Positions 17,597 through 26,691 of a stretch of 64,000 nt of DNA are shown in pieces. The notes below the pieces were generated by a model that saw only the letters and a list, made by a program, of their open reading frames with translations, was not told the origin of the DNA and made no database searches. Position 1 is the stretch's first letter. Each line of letters starts with the position of its first letter. The position numbers and the translations under genes were made by a program. Source of the DNA: Trichococcus patagoniensis (GTDB taxonomy: Bacteria > Bacillota > Bacilli > Lactobacillales > Aerococcaceae); NCBI RefSeq assembly GCF_003051085.1, contig NZ_QAOM01000015.1, positions 1-64,000 of the forward strand. The letters run 5' to 3'.

Positions 17597-18403
17597 TTAA
17601 TTTGAACGCGTTCTGGTTAGAATCTCACCTCCAATGAAGTAGATGATTGCACCTAACACAGCTGACAAGTAGATAACTAAATTATTAAGACTAACGCCCC
17701 CAAAGACAAACAGCAAAAGAATCGTCGCACTATACAAAATTTGACTTGCTAACAGCTTGGATCTGTTTACGCCGTTCCCTTTATCATCTTTGATTTCACC
17801 TTTTGATAAAAACCAAAACAGTATAAGCGATAGACCTGATGCGGCAATTAAAAATAGGGTTACAGCATTTGAATACTCTATACTGTTGAATGATAAATAA
17901 TTTATAAAAAACCTTTCTGCTGCAACAATCCCTATACTGATCACACTAGCTATCAATGCTTCTCTCTTTTTTTCTCCAGTTTTTATGCTAAAGACCATAG
18001 CTAAAATGAATATCATCAAATATATACTGTTTCCGTCATTGAATGATAGGTAGGTAGTAAGTCCTAGCACTGAAAATATATCAAACGTAGTCAGCTTTTT
18101 TCCTGTAATCCCATTTACAATCCTCATAAGTAAAAGTATCCAAACAACCACTAAAAGCTGAATATTTTCATAATAAAGTACATTTAAAAGTGAAAATGCA
18201 GCAGCCAGAAACGCTGCATACTCATGGTTTGGATCCAGTTCTCTAACGAGTGCCCACGTTAAAAACAGGCTAAAGCCTATATAAACTCCTGATAAAACAT
18301 TTCCGGTCAACCACCATCCTATAGCAGCCACTATTACTGATGATAGTACTATTATTCGATTTGTTTTATAGCCAAAATCCATACTTCTTCCCAATGTAAA
18401 CAT
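17597..18403 (-). CDS. Hypothetical polytopic membrane protein
   Basis: This protein of 268 residues has about eight hydrophobic segments joined by very short loops, with one charged loop near residue 205 (KGEIKDDKGNGVNRSK). The start MFTLGRSMDFGYK is chosen because AGGAG lies seven bases upstream. Repeated small alpha-helical blocks and the absence of conserved polar motifs resemble uncharacterised O-antigen-polymerase-like or DUF membrane proteins, but I cannot assign a family. The gene is AT-rich like the ABC block and lies just outside the left end of the TnpB element. Confidence 0.7.
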   Translation of the reverse strand: MFTLGRSMDFGYKTNRIIVLSSVIVAAIGWWLTGNVLSGVYIGFSLFLTWALVRELDPNHEYAAFLAAAFSLLNVLYYENIQLLVVVWILLLMRIVNGITGKKLTTFDIFSVLGLTTYLSFNDGNSIYLMIFILAMVFSIKTGEKKREALIASVISIGIVAAERFFINYLSFNSIEYSNAVTLFLIAASGLSLILFWFLSKGEIKDDKGNGVNRSKLLASQILYSATILLLFVFGGVSLNNLVIYLSAVLGAIIYFIGGEILTRTRSN

Positions 18404-18615
18404 ATATCCACTCCTCAATAACTACATTATATCTTACTTTTGGATAACCAATCAGCTAATAGGCTAGGCACCCTGCCAAATCCCATCCGCTCCTGTATCG
18501 TCGCATCCATCTCCGAGAACGCTACAATTGAACAGACCGTGCGCTTCCACCTCCATTTTCAAAAGATACAACAGCACGATTATTTGAGAAAAGCACAAAA
18601 ATGTTGAGTTAGCCC

Positions 18616-18646
18616 TTGACTTAAAGTGCACTCTAGGGAGTATGCT
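18616..18646 (+). promoter_or_regulatory. MerR-type promoter of the CMD-cupin operon
   Basis: TTGACT at 18616-18621, a 19-bp spacer and TATGCT at 18641-18646. The spacer centre is AGTGCACT, a perfect dyad. It shares TTGACTTAA with the promoters at 12726-12756 and 63114-63144. Confidence 0.7.
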
Positions 18647-18675
18647 GAATTTAACATTAGCAAGGAGATGATTTT

Positions 18676-18993
18676 ATGGCAAAAGTAACTGCAGGGAGAG
18701 ATTTATTAGGCGATTTTGCACCAAAATTCGCCGAACTGAATGACGACGTTTTGTTCGGACAGGTCTGGTCCAGGGAAGAAGAATTCGCGCCACGCGACCG
18801 TTCCATCGTCACCGTCACGGCATTGATCACAGGCGGCAACTTCGAACAGCTTCCCTTCCATTTGAACAAAGCGAAGGATAACGGCGTGACCAAAGCGGAA
18901 ATCACGGAAATCATCACCCAGCTCGCCTTCTATGTCGGTTGGCCGAAAGCATGGTCGGCGTTCAACATCGCCAAAGAAATCTACACAGATTAA
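18676..18993 (+). CDS. Carboxymuconolactone decarboxylase family protein
   Basis: This protein of 105 residues is a full single-domain AhpD/CMD-like helical protein. It contains the conserved EEFAPRDRSIVTVTALI and LPFHLNKAKDNGVTKAEITEIITQLAFYVGWPKAWSAF. The CxxC pair of peroxidase-type AhpD is absent, which favours the gamma-carboxymuconolactone-decarboxylase-like branch often found beside cupins and aldehyde-detoxifying enzymes. AAGGAG lies seven bases before the ATG. It is cotranscribed with the cupin gene 19 bp downstream from a promoter of MerR type, which suggests an electrophile or aldehyde stress role. Confidence 0.92.
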   Translation: MAKVTAGRDLLGDFAPKFAELNDDVLFGQVWSREEEFAPRDRSIVTVTALITGGNFEQLPFHLNKAKDNGVTKAEITEIITQLAFYVGWPKAWSAFNIAKEIYTD

Positions 18994-19012
18994 TTTAGAG
19001 GAGGAATAATTT

Positions 19013-19426
19013 ATGTCCAAAAACGAAGAAGTAAAAAATGGCGTCATTTTCCCGATCGGGGATAAAAACACGGCTTACGCGCAATATTTCGTCGGTCAAA
19101 GCTATCTGAATTCATTGGTGGCGGATCCCGAAGTGAATATCGGGGTGGGTAATGTGACTTTCGAACCCGGTTGCCGCAACAACTGGCACATCCACCACGA
19201 CGGCTACCAGATCCTTTTGGTGACCGGCGGAGAGGGCTGGTACCAGGAAGACGGCAAGCCTGCCCAATCCTTGAAACCCGGCGCTGTCATCGTCACCCAT
19301 GATGGCGTGAAGCATTGGCACGGCGCCGCCAAGGACAGCTGGTTCGAGCACATCGCCATCACAGCGGGAACGCCCGAATGGCTAGAACCCGTTGCCGATG
19401 CGTTGTACGAGGGGCTGCACCAATAA
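19013..19426 (+). CDS. Cupin domain protein
   Basis: This protein of 137 residues has one cupin barrel. The metal site is visible in NWHIHHDGYQILLVTGGEGWYQEDG (cupin motif 1, His residues and Glu-like acidic partner) and in HDGVKHWHGA (motif 2 His). It follows the carboxymuconolactone-decarboxylase-like gene and ends the operon before a strong terminator. Such pairs are common in Firmicutes and often lie in regulons for quinone or aldehyde stress. GAGGAGG lies eight bases before the ATG. The reaction is unknown. Confidence 0.92.
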   Translation: MSKNEEVKNGVIFPIGDKNTAYAQYFVGQSYLNSLVADPEVNIGVGNVTFEPGCRNNWHIHHDGYQILLVTGGEGWYQEDGKPAQSLKPGAVIVTHDGVKHWHGAAKDSWFEHIAITAGTPEWLEPVADALYEGLHQ

Positions 19427-19430
19427 TTGC

Positions 19431-19478
19431 AAAAAAAGCATGGCCTGCCTCATTTTTCGAGGCAGGCCATGCTTTTTT
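19431..19478. terminator. Strong bidirectional terminator after the cupin gene
   Basis: The 19-bp arms AAAAAAGCATGGCCTGCCTC and its complement enclose ATTTTTC, with T-runs on both sides. Confidence 0.9.
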
Positions 19479-19512
19479 GTTTGTATTCTGCTGGTGCGGG
19501 ATGATGCGCGGT

Positions 19513-19712
19513 GGCCGCTGAACGGAATACAGCGCCGGATTAGGCCGTCAGCTCCGGCGAGGCGGCAGCCTACCGGAGAACACCGGTAACTTCCGCCCTC
19601 AACTCCGATGAAGCTTGCCTCATCGGAGTTCACGACCAAAAATGTTGGCTGAACTCCGGCGAAGCCTCCGTTCACCGGAGGAGAACGATCAAGTCTCTGC
19701 TAATCGGAATTC
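19513..19712. repeat. Hairpin array A3: CTCCGG family, four units, about 51-bp period, minus orientation
   Basis: Hairpins start at 19552, 19603 and 19654 with arms such as CTCCGATGA/TCATCGGAG. A terminal half-unit, TCCGTTCAGCGGCC on the minus strand, lies near 19513-19526. Read on the minus strand, the order of units is the same as in arrays A4 and A5. It fills the space between the convergent cupin gene and the gene ending at 19722. Confidence 0.88.
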
Positions 19713-19721
19713 ACCGCCTAC

Positions 19722-20753
19722 TCAATCTTCCACTATATAGATTGCCGCTTCGTTGCCGGTATGGTTCGCGGATATGATGATGTCCCTGTCCGCCTCGTTC
19801 ACCACCATGATGTTGGATGGGCCGCAGCCCTTGTCGATGATTTCCGTCTTATATTCGCCGTCTACATATTGAATATAGAACAAATCGCAGTTTTCGCGCC
19901 GGATGCCGCCGACAAAGCTAGGCACTCCTCTGAGTGTCGTCCCCACCAACGTATGGGCAAAGTCGATTTTATGCGGGTAGTCATAAACGGATTCGTAGCC
20001 GGACTCCGTCTTTTTGTAGATTTTGATGCTGTCGCCATGGAAAGGCTCAATCGTGATCAGTTCTTTTTCTCCGTCCGAGTCGATATCAAAGAGGGCGATT
20101 TCGCCGATCGGACTGTCCATAATCTGCTCGATTTCCCAGGCTTTCTCGGCAAAAGGCGTCACCTTGATGATGCCTTGATCGCTTGTGAAGTAGCCGACCG
20201 GTTTAGTCCCTTCATAATCCTTGTAGTAGCCGTGGTTGCGGAAATAGCCTTTCCCGAGGAGCTCCAATGCGACGCCTTCGGTAGGGTCTTCCGGCAGCAC
20301 GCCATAATAGATGCTTCCGGATCTCGACCAATCATCTTTGAAATCTTTGTCGTCCGCTATCGTGGCGCCGACAAAGTAGTTCACGCCGTCCACATCGTAG
20401 ATGTCGAAACGGTGCAGATACGGCAGATAGAGAACATCCTTGATTTCCCAGCCGGTTTCCGAATCATATTTACCCCAAACAACTTTCGATTTGCTTGGGC
20501 TGACCTTCAAATAAAAATCGACGATGGCCAAAAATTCATTATTCTTGTTCGGGATCGGGATGATGGACATGCAGCCGCCGCCCTTTTCCCAAACGGTCTC
20601 CCTTTTTTCGAAGTCTTTGCCCGAGTACATGTAGCAAGGATAGCCTTCCTCTTCACTGGCGATCAATGCGCACGTTTCGCCGCCGATTGTGATGTAGCTG
20701 GCGCAATAGCTTCGGTACATATCATCCAATTTCTTTTTTGTTATTTTCATCAT
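19722..20753 (-). CDS. Hypothetical beta-propeller-like (VCBS/FG-GAP-like) protein
   Basis: This protein of 343 residues has no signal peptide or membrane segment. Repeated strand blocks contain FDIYDVDGVNYFVGA and ALFDIDSDGEKELITIEP, the DxDxDG-type calcium-loop pattern of VCBS/FG-GAP propeller blades. It lies 47 bp after transketolase on the same strand and is the last gene of the ascorbate-type operon. GAGGGGG precedes an ATGATG start pair. It may bind a carbohydrate or be an accessory enzyme of the pathway; I do not know its family function. The 3' end faces array A3. Confidence 0.7.
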   Translation of the reverse strand: MMKITKKKLDDMYRSYCASYITIGGETCALIASEEEGYPCYMYSGKDFEKRETVWEKGGGCMSIIPIPNKNNEFLAIVDFYLKVSPSKSKVVWGKYDSETGWEIKDVLYLPYLHRFDIYDVDGVNYFVGATIADDKDFKDDWSRSGSIYYGVLPEDPTEGVALELLGKGYFRNHGYYKDYEGTKPVGYFTSDQGIIKVTPFAEKAWEIEQIMDSPIGEIALFDIDSDGEKELITIEPFHGDSIKIYKKTESGYESVYDYPHKIDFAHTLVGTTLRGVPSFVGGIRRENCDLFYIQYVDGEYKTEIIDKGCGPSNIMVVNEADRDIIISANHTGNEAAIYIVED

Positions 20754-20800
20754 TCATGCCCCCTCATCATTTATCCAACAGGAATGCGACTGCATCCGGC

Positions 20801-22813
20801 TTATTTTGCGAATGTTGCTTTGTACGCTGCGACCACTTTTTCGGTCGTGAAGCCATATTCCGCCATTACCACGTTGCCGTCTCCGCTTGCGCCGTATTTA
20901 TCGATGCCGTATGCCAAGCCGTCCAGGCCGACATAGCGTTCCCAACCCAATGTTGCGCCCATCTCGATGGACATGCGGTTGCGGACTGCGTTAGGCAAAA
21001 CAGCTTCCTTGTAGGCAGCATCCTGCGCTTCGAACAGATCGAAGCTTGGCATGGAAACGACAGAAACGTCGATGCCTTCCGCCAACAATTGTTTTTGGGC
21101 TTCCATCGCCAAGTTTACTTCGGAGCCGGTCGCCAACAGGATGCCGGCAGGTGTTTCGCCTTGTTGCGGCGAAAGCACGTATGCGCCCTTCTTAACGCCT
21201 TCGCGCGCCAATGTTGGTGTCCCTTCAAGGACAGGCAAGTTTTGGCGCGTCAGCACCAACAAGGTTGGTTTGGTTTCGGAAGAAACCGCGATTTCCCAAG
21301 CGGCGCTGACTTCGTTACCGTCAGCAGGGCGCAGAACGGTCAGGTTCGGCATGCCGCGGTAGCTGGACAAGTGTTCCACCGGCTCATGCGTCGGGCCGTC
21401 TTCGCCGACTGCGATCGAGTCGTGCGTCATCACGTAGGTGGCCGGCAAGTTGGAAATGGCAGCCAAGCGCATCGCAGGACGCAGGTAATCCGTGAAGACG
21501 AAGAAGGTACCGACATAGGTTCTGGTTCCGCCGTGCAGGATGATGCCGTTCATGATGGCAGCCATCGCGAATTCGCGCACGCCATACCAGATATTGCGGC
21601 CGGCATAGTTGCCCGGCTCAAAATCAGTTGCTGCTTTGATCATCGTGTTGTTTGAGGAAGACAAGTCAGCCGACCCGCCCCAGAAATAAGGCACCGCTTC
21701 AGCCAAAGCTTGGATGGATTCCGCGCTGGTCACACGGCTTGCTTTGGCTGCGCTGCCCACTTCATAAGTCGGCAATTTGTCTTGCCAACCTTCAGGCAAT
21801 TTGTTCGCGCTGGCATCTTCGAATTGTTGCGCCAATTCCGGATAAGCCGCTTTGTAGTTGTTGAACAGTGCAGTCCAAGCCGCTTCCGCTTTTTGGCCTT
21901 CCGCAACCGTTGTTGCGTCGAAACGGGCTGCCACTTCACTAGGCACACAGAAAGCTTCGTCGGCACAGCCGTAAGCTTTTTTCGCGAAGGCGACGCCTTC
22001 GGCTCCCAGTGGAGCGCCATGCACTTTATGCGTACCTGCGTCAGGAGCACCAAAGCCAATGATGGTTTTGATTTCGATCAGGGTCGGTTTTTCGGTTTCC
22101 GCTTTCGCTGCTTCGATGGCTTTCGAGATGGCTTCCAGATCATTGCCGTCCTTCACCAAAATATGTTGCCAGCCGTAAGCTTCGAAACGGGCAGCAACGT
22201 CTTCCGTAAAGGATTTTGATGTCGGTCCGTCCAAGGAGATGTCGTTGGAGTCGTACAAACCGATCAGTTTGCCCAATTTCAGGTGACCGGCTAAGCTGGC
22301 TGCTTCATGGGAGATGCCTTCCATCAGATCGCCGTCGCCGTTCAGGAAGTAGGTATAGTGATCCACAACCGGGAAATTCTCTTTGTTGTAGGTAGCCGCC
22401 AAGTGCGCTTCCGCCATCGCGAAACCGACCGCATTCGCGATACCTTGTCCCAATGGACCAGTCGTTGCTTCCACGCCGTCCGTATGATGCACTTCCGGAT
22501 GGCCCGGTGTTTTGCTTCCCAATTGACGGAAGTTCTTCACATCGTCCATGCTTACAGCGAAGCCCGCTAAGTGAAGCAGACTATATAATAGCGAAGAACC
22601 ATGCCCAGCCGACAAGACGAAACGGTCACGGTCTGCCCAGTGGCTATTTTTCGGATTAACTTTCAGATGCTTCGTCCAGAGTGCATACGCCATCGGCGCT
22701 GCCCCCATCGGCAAGCCCGGGTGTCCTGAATTTGCCTTTTGTACGGCCTCGATGCTCAGTGTGCGCACCGTATTTACCGCCAACTCGTCGATTTGATCAA
22801 ATGTATTCTGCAT
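20801..22813 (-). CDS. tkt: Transketolase
   Basis: This thiamine-diphosphate enzyme of 670 residues, the usual length, transfers C2 units between xylulose 5-phosphate and aldoses. It has the N-terminal [27 protein letters not shown] signature, the ThDP motif GDGDLMEG through the Asn in [10 protein letters not shown], and the C-terminal [22 protein letters not shown]. In this context it would take the D-xylulose 5-phosphate made by the ula pathway. A hairpin terminator lies just upstream of its ribosome binding site, so expression is either attenuated from the ula operon or driven separately. Confidence 0.97.
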   Translation of the reverse strand: MQNTFDQIDELAVNTVRTLSIEAVQKANSGHPGLPMGAAPMAYALWTKHLKVNPKNSHWADRDRFVLSAGHGSSLLYSLLHLAGFAVSMDDVKNFRQLGSKTPGHPEVHHTDGVEATTGPLGQGIANAVGFAMAEAHLAATYNKENFPVVDHYTYFLNGDGDLMEGISHEAASLAGHLKLGKLIGLYDSNDISLDGPTSKSFTEDVAARFEAYGWQHILVKDGNDLEAISKAIEAAKAETEKPTLIEIKTIIGFGAPDAGTHKVHGAPLGAEGVAFAKKAYGCADEAFCVPSEVAARFDATTVAEGQKAEAAWTALFNNYKAAYPELAQQFEDASANKLPEGWQDKLPTYEVGSAAKASRVTSAESIQALAEAVPYFWGGSADLSSSNNTMIKAATDFEPGNYAGRNIWYGVREFAMAAIMNGIILHGGTRTYVGTFFVFTDYLRPAMRLAAISNLPATYVMTHDSIAVGEDGPTHEPVEHLSSYRGMPNLTVLRPADGNEVSAAWEIAVSSETKPTLLVLTRQNLPVLEGTPTLAREGVKKGAYVLSPQQGETPAGILLATGSEVNLAMEAQKQLLAEGIDVSVVSMPSFDLFEAQDAAYKEAVLPNAVRNRMSIEMGATLGWERYVGLDGLAYGIDKYGASGDGNVVMAEYGFTTEKVVAAYKATFAK

Positions 22814-22835
22814 ATTTTCGTATGTCCTCTCTTCC

Positions 22836-22870
22836 TAAAAAATGGTTGAAGGTCTCTTGACCTTCAACCA
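22836..22870 (-). terminator. Terminator or attenuator between ulaE-like gene and tkt
   Basis: A perfect 11-bp stem, GGTTGAAGGTC/GACCTTCAACC, with a 4-base loop is followed by six T on the minus strand, immediately before the tkt ribosome binding site. Confidence 0.75.
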
Positions 22871-22877
22871 AGCTCAA

Positions 22878-23720
22878 TTAATGGCCAACTTTTTGAAATT
22901 TCCCTCTTAAGAAAGTCTGTGCGAACTGGATATCCTCCAGCCAGTTCTCCTGACCGGTGTACCAGAATTCGGCAACAAAGCGGCGTACGCCTTCTTTCCA
23001 CATCGTTTTGATCGTTTCCTCGAAAGACACATGTCCCGTTCCGAAGGGGATCTCACGGAAATGCCCCGGGATCGTTTCCTTCAGATGCGCAGCAACGATG
23101 TGCCCTCTGCCTGTGCGGATATCTTCATCGACGGATTTCTCCGCGGTCAATGAAGCGTTCTTCAAGTTGCCGGTGTCCGGATAGACCTGCAGGTAGGGCG
23201 ATTGGATGATGTCCACATACTTCATCGCCTTTTCAACCGTGTTCATGAAAGGCGTTTCCATCGTTTCGAAGCCTAAGAGAATCCCTTTTTTGCTTGCCAT
23301 ATCCACTGCCTTTTGAAGGTTTTCAATGAAGTAGGCTTCGGTTTGCTGATCCCCTTCTTCGTAATAGACGTCATAGCCTGCCAATTGGATGATGCGGATT
23401 CCCAAGTCATCGGCCAATTCAATCGCTTTTTCCATGATCTGCAAGCTTTGTTCGCGGATCTGCGGATCATGTGAACCCAGCGGATACTTCCGGTGTCCAC
23501 TGAGGCACATGGAGCGGATTGGCAGCCCTACTTCAAACATCGCATCGACAAGTTCTTTCCGTTCCTTTTTGGTCCAATCGATCCGGGCAAGCTTTTCATC
23601 GGTTTCGTCGACACTCATTTCCAAAAAATCATAGCCGGCATCTTTCGCAATAGTCAGCTTTTCCGTCCAGCTTAAATTGCCCGGCATCGATTTTTCATAG
23701 ATTCCTAACGTATATTCCAT
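22878..23720 (-). CDS. ulaE: L-xylulose-5-phosphate (L-ribulose-5-phosphate) 3-epimerase
   Basis: This TIM-barrel sugar-phosphate epimerase has 280 residues and begins MEYTLGIYEKSMPGNLSWTE, a start characteristic of UlaE/SgbU. It has the metal-binding Glu in LLGFETMET and the later His and Glu in GTGHVSFEE and RFVAEFWYTG. It converts L-xylulose 5-phosphate to L-ribulose 5-phosphate in ascorbate or L-xylulose catabolism. The ATG at 23720 is one base after the stop of the 4-epimerase gene and has GGAGG upstream. Confidence 0.93.
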   Translation of the reverse strand: MEYTLGIYEKSMPGNLSWTEKLTIAKDAGYDFLEMSVDETDEKLARIDWTKKERKELVDAMFEVGLPIRSMCLSGHRKYPLGSHDPQIREQSLQIMEKAIELADDLGIRIIQLAGYDVYYEEGDQQTEAYFIENLQKAVDMASKKGILLGFETMETPFMNTVEKAMKYVDIIQSPYLQVYPDTGNLKNASLTAEKSVDEDIRTGRGHIVAAHLKETIPGHFREIPFGTGHVSFEETIKTMWKEGVRRFVAEFWYTGQENWLEDIQFAQTFLRGKFQKVGH

Positions 23721-23721
23721 C

Positions 23722-24423
23722 CTAATCCTCCTTAACCTGTCCATAGTAGGCCCCAGGACCGTGTTTTCTAAGGAAGTGTTTATCCAAAAGTTCTTGTTGC
23801 ATGGATTCCATCATCGGATTCATCACGCGGTTCCGCCAAGACATCATGGCGACTTCTTCCATGACGACCATATTGTGGACCGCATCGAAAGCATCCGTTC
23901 CCCAAGCAAACGGACCATGGCTGTGGACCAGCACACCTGGGATTTGATTTTCATCGATGCCTTCAAACGTTTCGACAATCACCTTTCCTGTTTCCAGTTC
24001 ATACGAACCGGAAATTTCAGCAGCTGTCATTCTGCGCGTGCAAGGGATTGTGCCGTAAAAATAATCCCCTTGCGTCGTTCCATAGGCGGGAATCGCCACG
24101 CCTCCTTGCGCCAGTGTGGTTGCCCAAGGCGAATGCGTATGGACAACCCCACCGATGTCCTTGAAATTACGGTACAGTTCCAGGTGCGTATCCAAATCCG
24201 AGGATGGTTTCAGGCTTCCTTCAACTACCTTCCCGTCCATATCGACGACAACGATATCTTCCATTGTCATTTCAGCGTATTCGACACCGGATGGTTTGAT
24301 TGCGATAACGTTTCTTTCGCGGTCGATTTCGGAAACGTTCCCCCACGTGAATTTCACCAAACCATATTCAGGCAACAACAGATTTGCTTCAAACACTCTC
24401 TTTTTCAATTCAGTGTATGTCAT
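23722..24423 (-). CDS. ulaF: L-ribulose-5-phosphate 4-epimerase (UlaF/AraD/SgbE)
   Basis: This zinc-dependent class II aldolase-fold epimerase of 233 residues makes D-xylulose 5-phosphate from L-ribulose 5-phosphate. It has the N-terminal [11 protein letters not shown], the zinc histidines in [14 protein letters not shown] and a third His in [12 protein letters not shown], and the family [12 protein letters not shown]. Length matches AraD. It sits between the PTS IIB gene and the 3-epimerase, which favours an ula role rather than arabinose use. Confidence 0.94.
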   Translation of the reverse strand: MTYTELKKRVFEANLLLPEYGLVKFTWGNVSEIDRERNVIAIKPSGVEYAEMTMEDIVVVDMDGKVVEGSLKPSSDLDTHLELYRNFKDIGGVVHTHSPWATTLAQGGVAIPAYGTTQGDYFYGTIPCTRRMTAAEISGSYELETGKVIVETFEGIDENQIPGVLVHSHGPFAWGTDAFDAVHNMVVMEEVAMMSWRNRVMNPMMESMQQELLDKHFLRKHGPGAYYGQVKED

Positions 24424-24434
24424 TTGTGCACCGC

Positions 24435-24722
24435 CTATTCGCCCAAAACGATTTCGCGGACTTTTTCTTCGATCTCTTTTTCAGACAACAGGTTTTTCAA
24501 ACCGATGATTTTCGTTTTGCTTTGGTCCACATTTTTGAATACGTCCAAGAGCGCATTTGAACAGACAACCACATCATAGCTCGCAGCCAGTGTTTTTGCT
24601 TCGGAAACCGCGCAATGGTGGATTTCCAAAGGAATGTCCAATTTTTTGAAGACATTCGTGATTTTCATTTTGATGATTTGGCTTGAACCCATTCCGCTTC
24701 CGCATGCTGCTAATACTTTCAT
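24435..24722 (-). CDS. ulaB: PTS ascorbate-type IIB component
   Basis: This protein of 95 residues is a complete IIB domain. It carries the phospho-accepting cysteine in [17 protein letters not shown] near residue 7, the usual site. The start MKVLAACG at 24722 has GGAGG eight bases upstream. It passes phosphate from the IIA protein to the sugar bound by UlaA. It lies between ulaA and ulaF with short gaps. Confidence 0.93.
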   Translation of the reverse strand: MKVLAACGSGMGSSQIIKMKITNVFKKLDIPLEIHHCAVSEAKTLAASYDVVVCSNALLDVFKNVDQSKTKIIGLKNLLSEKEIEEKVREIVLGE

Positions 24723-24761
24723 AATCAATTCCTCCTATTATATGAATCAGGTTTCCGGTTA

Positions 24762-26213
24762 TTATGCTTCGACTTCTTCTTTATATTGTTCATAATTTTC
24801 TGCGATCATGAAGTAATGTTTTTTGTTTTTGCGGTATTGCAATTGCGGTATCAACAGCATTCCGATGACAAGCGCAACGACACCGGCATAACCGCCGTAT
24901 TTCATGATTACGCCGTAGCCCAACCATAAAGTATCCCAGTCAAAGTTACCATGCCAGCCGCCGAATTGGGAAAGCTGGAAGAGGTATGCAGCGAGGCCTC
25001 CACCAAGAACTTGGATGATCCCTGAAATGAAAGGAATGATCATCGCGGCTTTCATGCCGCCTTTGTGGTTTGCATAGACAGCAAAGGTTGCATTATCAAA
25101 GAATAGAGGTACGAATCCGGAAATGACCAACACTGGGCTCTTGAATACAACCAAACCGATGATGGCTAAGAATTGTCCCAAGGCTCCGAACAGGAATCCA
25201 AATGTAACGGCATTTCCTGGACCGAATCCATAAGTTGCCGCACAGTCAATCGCCGGCATGGAACCAGGTAACAATTTATTAGAGATCCCTTGGAATGATT
25301 CCGTCAATTCCGATACGAACATACGGACACCAAGTTGCAGAATTTGCAGATACACTGCGAAGTACAATGATTTTTCCAGGATATAGAACACGTAGTTACG
25401 TTCGCCTGTATAGGCGAGATCGATGGTCATCATCAGGTCTTTCCCAAGGATCCCCATGATGATACCGAAGAACAGGAACATCAAAATACTTGTGGAGACG
25501 ACGCTCTCTTTAAAGATGGACAGGAAACCAGGAAGCGTGACATCTTCCAATTTTTTGCTGTTCTTGCTGAATTTCCCAGCAAACTTATCTGTCAACCAGA
25601 CACCGAACATCTGTTGGTGCCCAATCGCAAATCCACCACCTTCAGTCAAATCTTGAGTTGCTTCAACAGTCAGATTTGAGAATACCGACCAATACGTTCC
25701 AAGCAAGAGGCCCAACATGATGATGACGCCTACATCCTGCAATTCAGGAAAAGCGAACAAAACCAGCCATAAAGCAGTTGAAGACTGTTGTACCATGATG
25801 TGTCCAGTGATGAATACGGTCCGGACTTTAGTATATTTACGGAAAATGACTAACACAATATTCACCATGAAAGCGATAAGTAAAACGATAACCATGAGGC
25901 TGAAAGAACGTCCCGCTCCTTCTATCGCTTGTTGCGCAGCCGTTTGTCCAAAATAAGGATCGATGACGACTGCCGTTAAGTTGAATCTTTCTTTCAAGCC
26001 TGCCAGAATAGGGCGGAAATTACCAACCAAGCCACCTGCAGCAACATTTAAGACTAAATACCCGACGGTTGCCTTGATGAATCCGGCAAGGGCGTCATAT
26101 ACGGGTCTGCCTAACAAGAGATAGCCGACGAATACAATAATACCAAGGAAAAAAGCAGGTTGCGTCAAGATGTTGACTTGAAAGAATGACCATACACTAA
26201 TTAGTATTTCCAA
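24762..26213 (-). CDS. ulaA: PTS ascorbate-type IIC permease
   Basis: This membrane permease of about 483 residues has roughly eleven hydrophobic segments. MEILISVWSFFQVN (read from a TTG at 26213) lines up with the known UlaA N-terminus, and GAGGG is eight bases before that TTG. A GTG nine bases earlier is possible but too close to the site. FAIGHQQMFGVWL and GSMPAIDCAATYGFGPGNAVTFGFLFG are SgaT/UlaA signatures. It imports ascorbate or a related sugar acid with phosphorylation by UlaB and UlaC. Its start overlaps the ulaC 3' end by 17 bp. Confidence 0.93.
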   Translation of the reverse strand: MEILISVWSFFQVNILTQPAFFLGIIVFVGYLLLGRPVYDALAGFIKATVGYLVLNVAAGGLVGNFRPILAGLKERFNLTAVVIDPYFGQTAAQQAIEGAGRSFSLMVIVLLIAFMVNIVLVIFRKYTKVRTVFITGHIMVQQSSTALWLVLFAFPELQDVGVIIMLGLLLGTYWSVFSNLTVEATQDLTEGGGFAIGHQQMFGVWLTDKFAGKFSKNSKKLEDVTLPGFLSIFKESVVSTSILMFLFFGIIMGILGKDLMMTIDLAYTGERNYVFYILEKSLYFAVYLQILQLGVRMFVSELTESFQGISNKLLPGSMPAIDCAATYGFGPGNAVTFGFLFGALGQFLAIIGLVVFKSPVLVISGFVPLFFDNATFAVYANHKGGMKAAMIIPFISGIIQVLGGGLAAYLFQLSQFGGWHGNFDWDTLWLGYGVIMKYGGYAGVVALVIGMLLIPQLQYRKNKKHYFMIAENYEQYKEEVEA

Positions 26214-26664
26214 GATATTCACCCTCGATTTCCATAATTTTTTCTAAATCAGCGACAGAGTTAGCTTGAATAAAGGCATCTACGACACTTTCATCCGACA
26301 GCAAAGTCACAAGCGAGGATAAATTGGCCAAATGCTTTTCATTATCCGTTGATGCCAGGACGAAGAAGATGCGCGCTTCGTACTCGGCGGCCGGCCCGAA
26401 GTTCACCGGCACTTTCGTACGCATGAAGCAGATAGCGGTTTCATTTACGCCCTTGCCTTCTTGCGCATGCGGGATGCAGATGTCCGGCGCAATGACGATG
26501 TAGGGTCCGAATTCGTTAACGTTCTCGATGATGTACTCTGGATATTCCTTTTCGATGGCGCCTTCCTTGATGAGCGGTTGGCAAGCAGCACGAATGCTGT
26601 CTTGCCAACTGTCGAATCCATCATGGAAGGAGTATCTCTTGTTTTTGATGACTTCATCTAACAT
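26197..26664 (-). CDS. ulaC: PTS IIA component, mannitol/ascorbate type
   Basis: This protein of 155 residues is a PTS EIIA type-2 domain. The phosphorylated histidine is in DICIPHAQEGKGVNET, near residue 66. The rest follows the family (VPVNFGPAAEYEARIFFVLASTDNEKHL). It accepts phosphate from HPr and passes it to UlaB. The gene starts 28 bp after ulaG and overlaps ulaA, so the PTS genes are one transcript. Confidence 0.93.
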   Translation of the reverse strand: MLDEVIKNKRYSFHDGFDSWQDSIRAACQPLIKEGAIEKEYPEYIIENVNEFGPYIVIAPDICIPHAQEGKGVNETAICFMRTKVPVNFGPAAEYEARIFFVLASTDNEKHLANLSSLVTLLSDESVVDAFIQANSVADLEKIMEIEGEYLGNTN

Positions 26665-26691
26665 ATGATCTCTCCTTTTGGGTGTTGTTTT

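Noticed and set aside
19761-20936. Long plus-strand frame opposite the propeller-like gene and transketolase end
   Set aside because: It is antisense to two well-supported genes, has no ribosome binding site and its composition mirrors the opposite strand.
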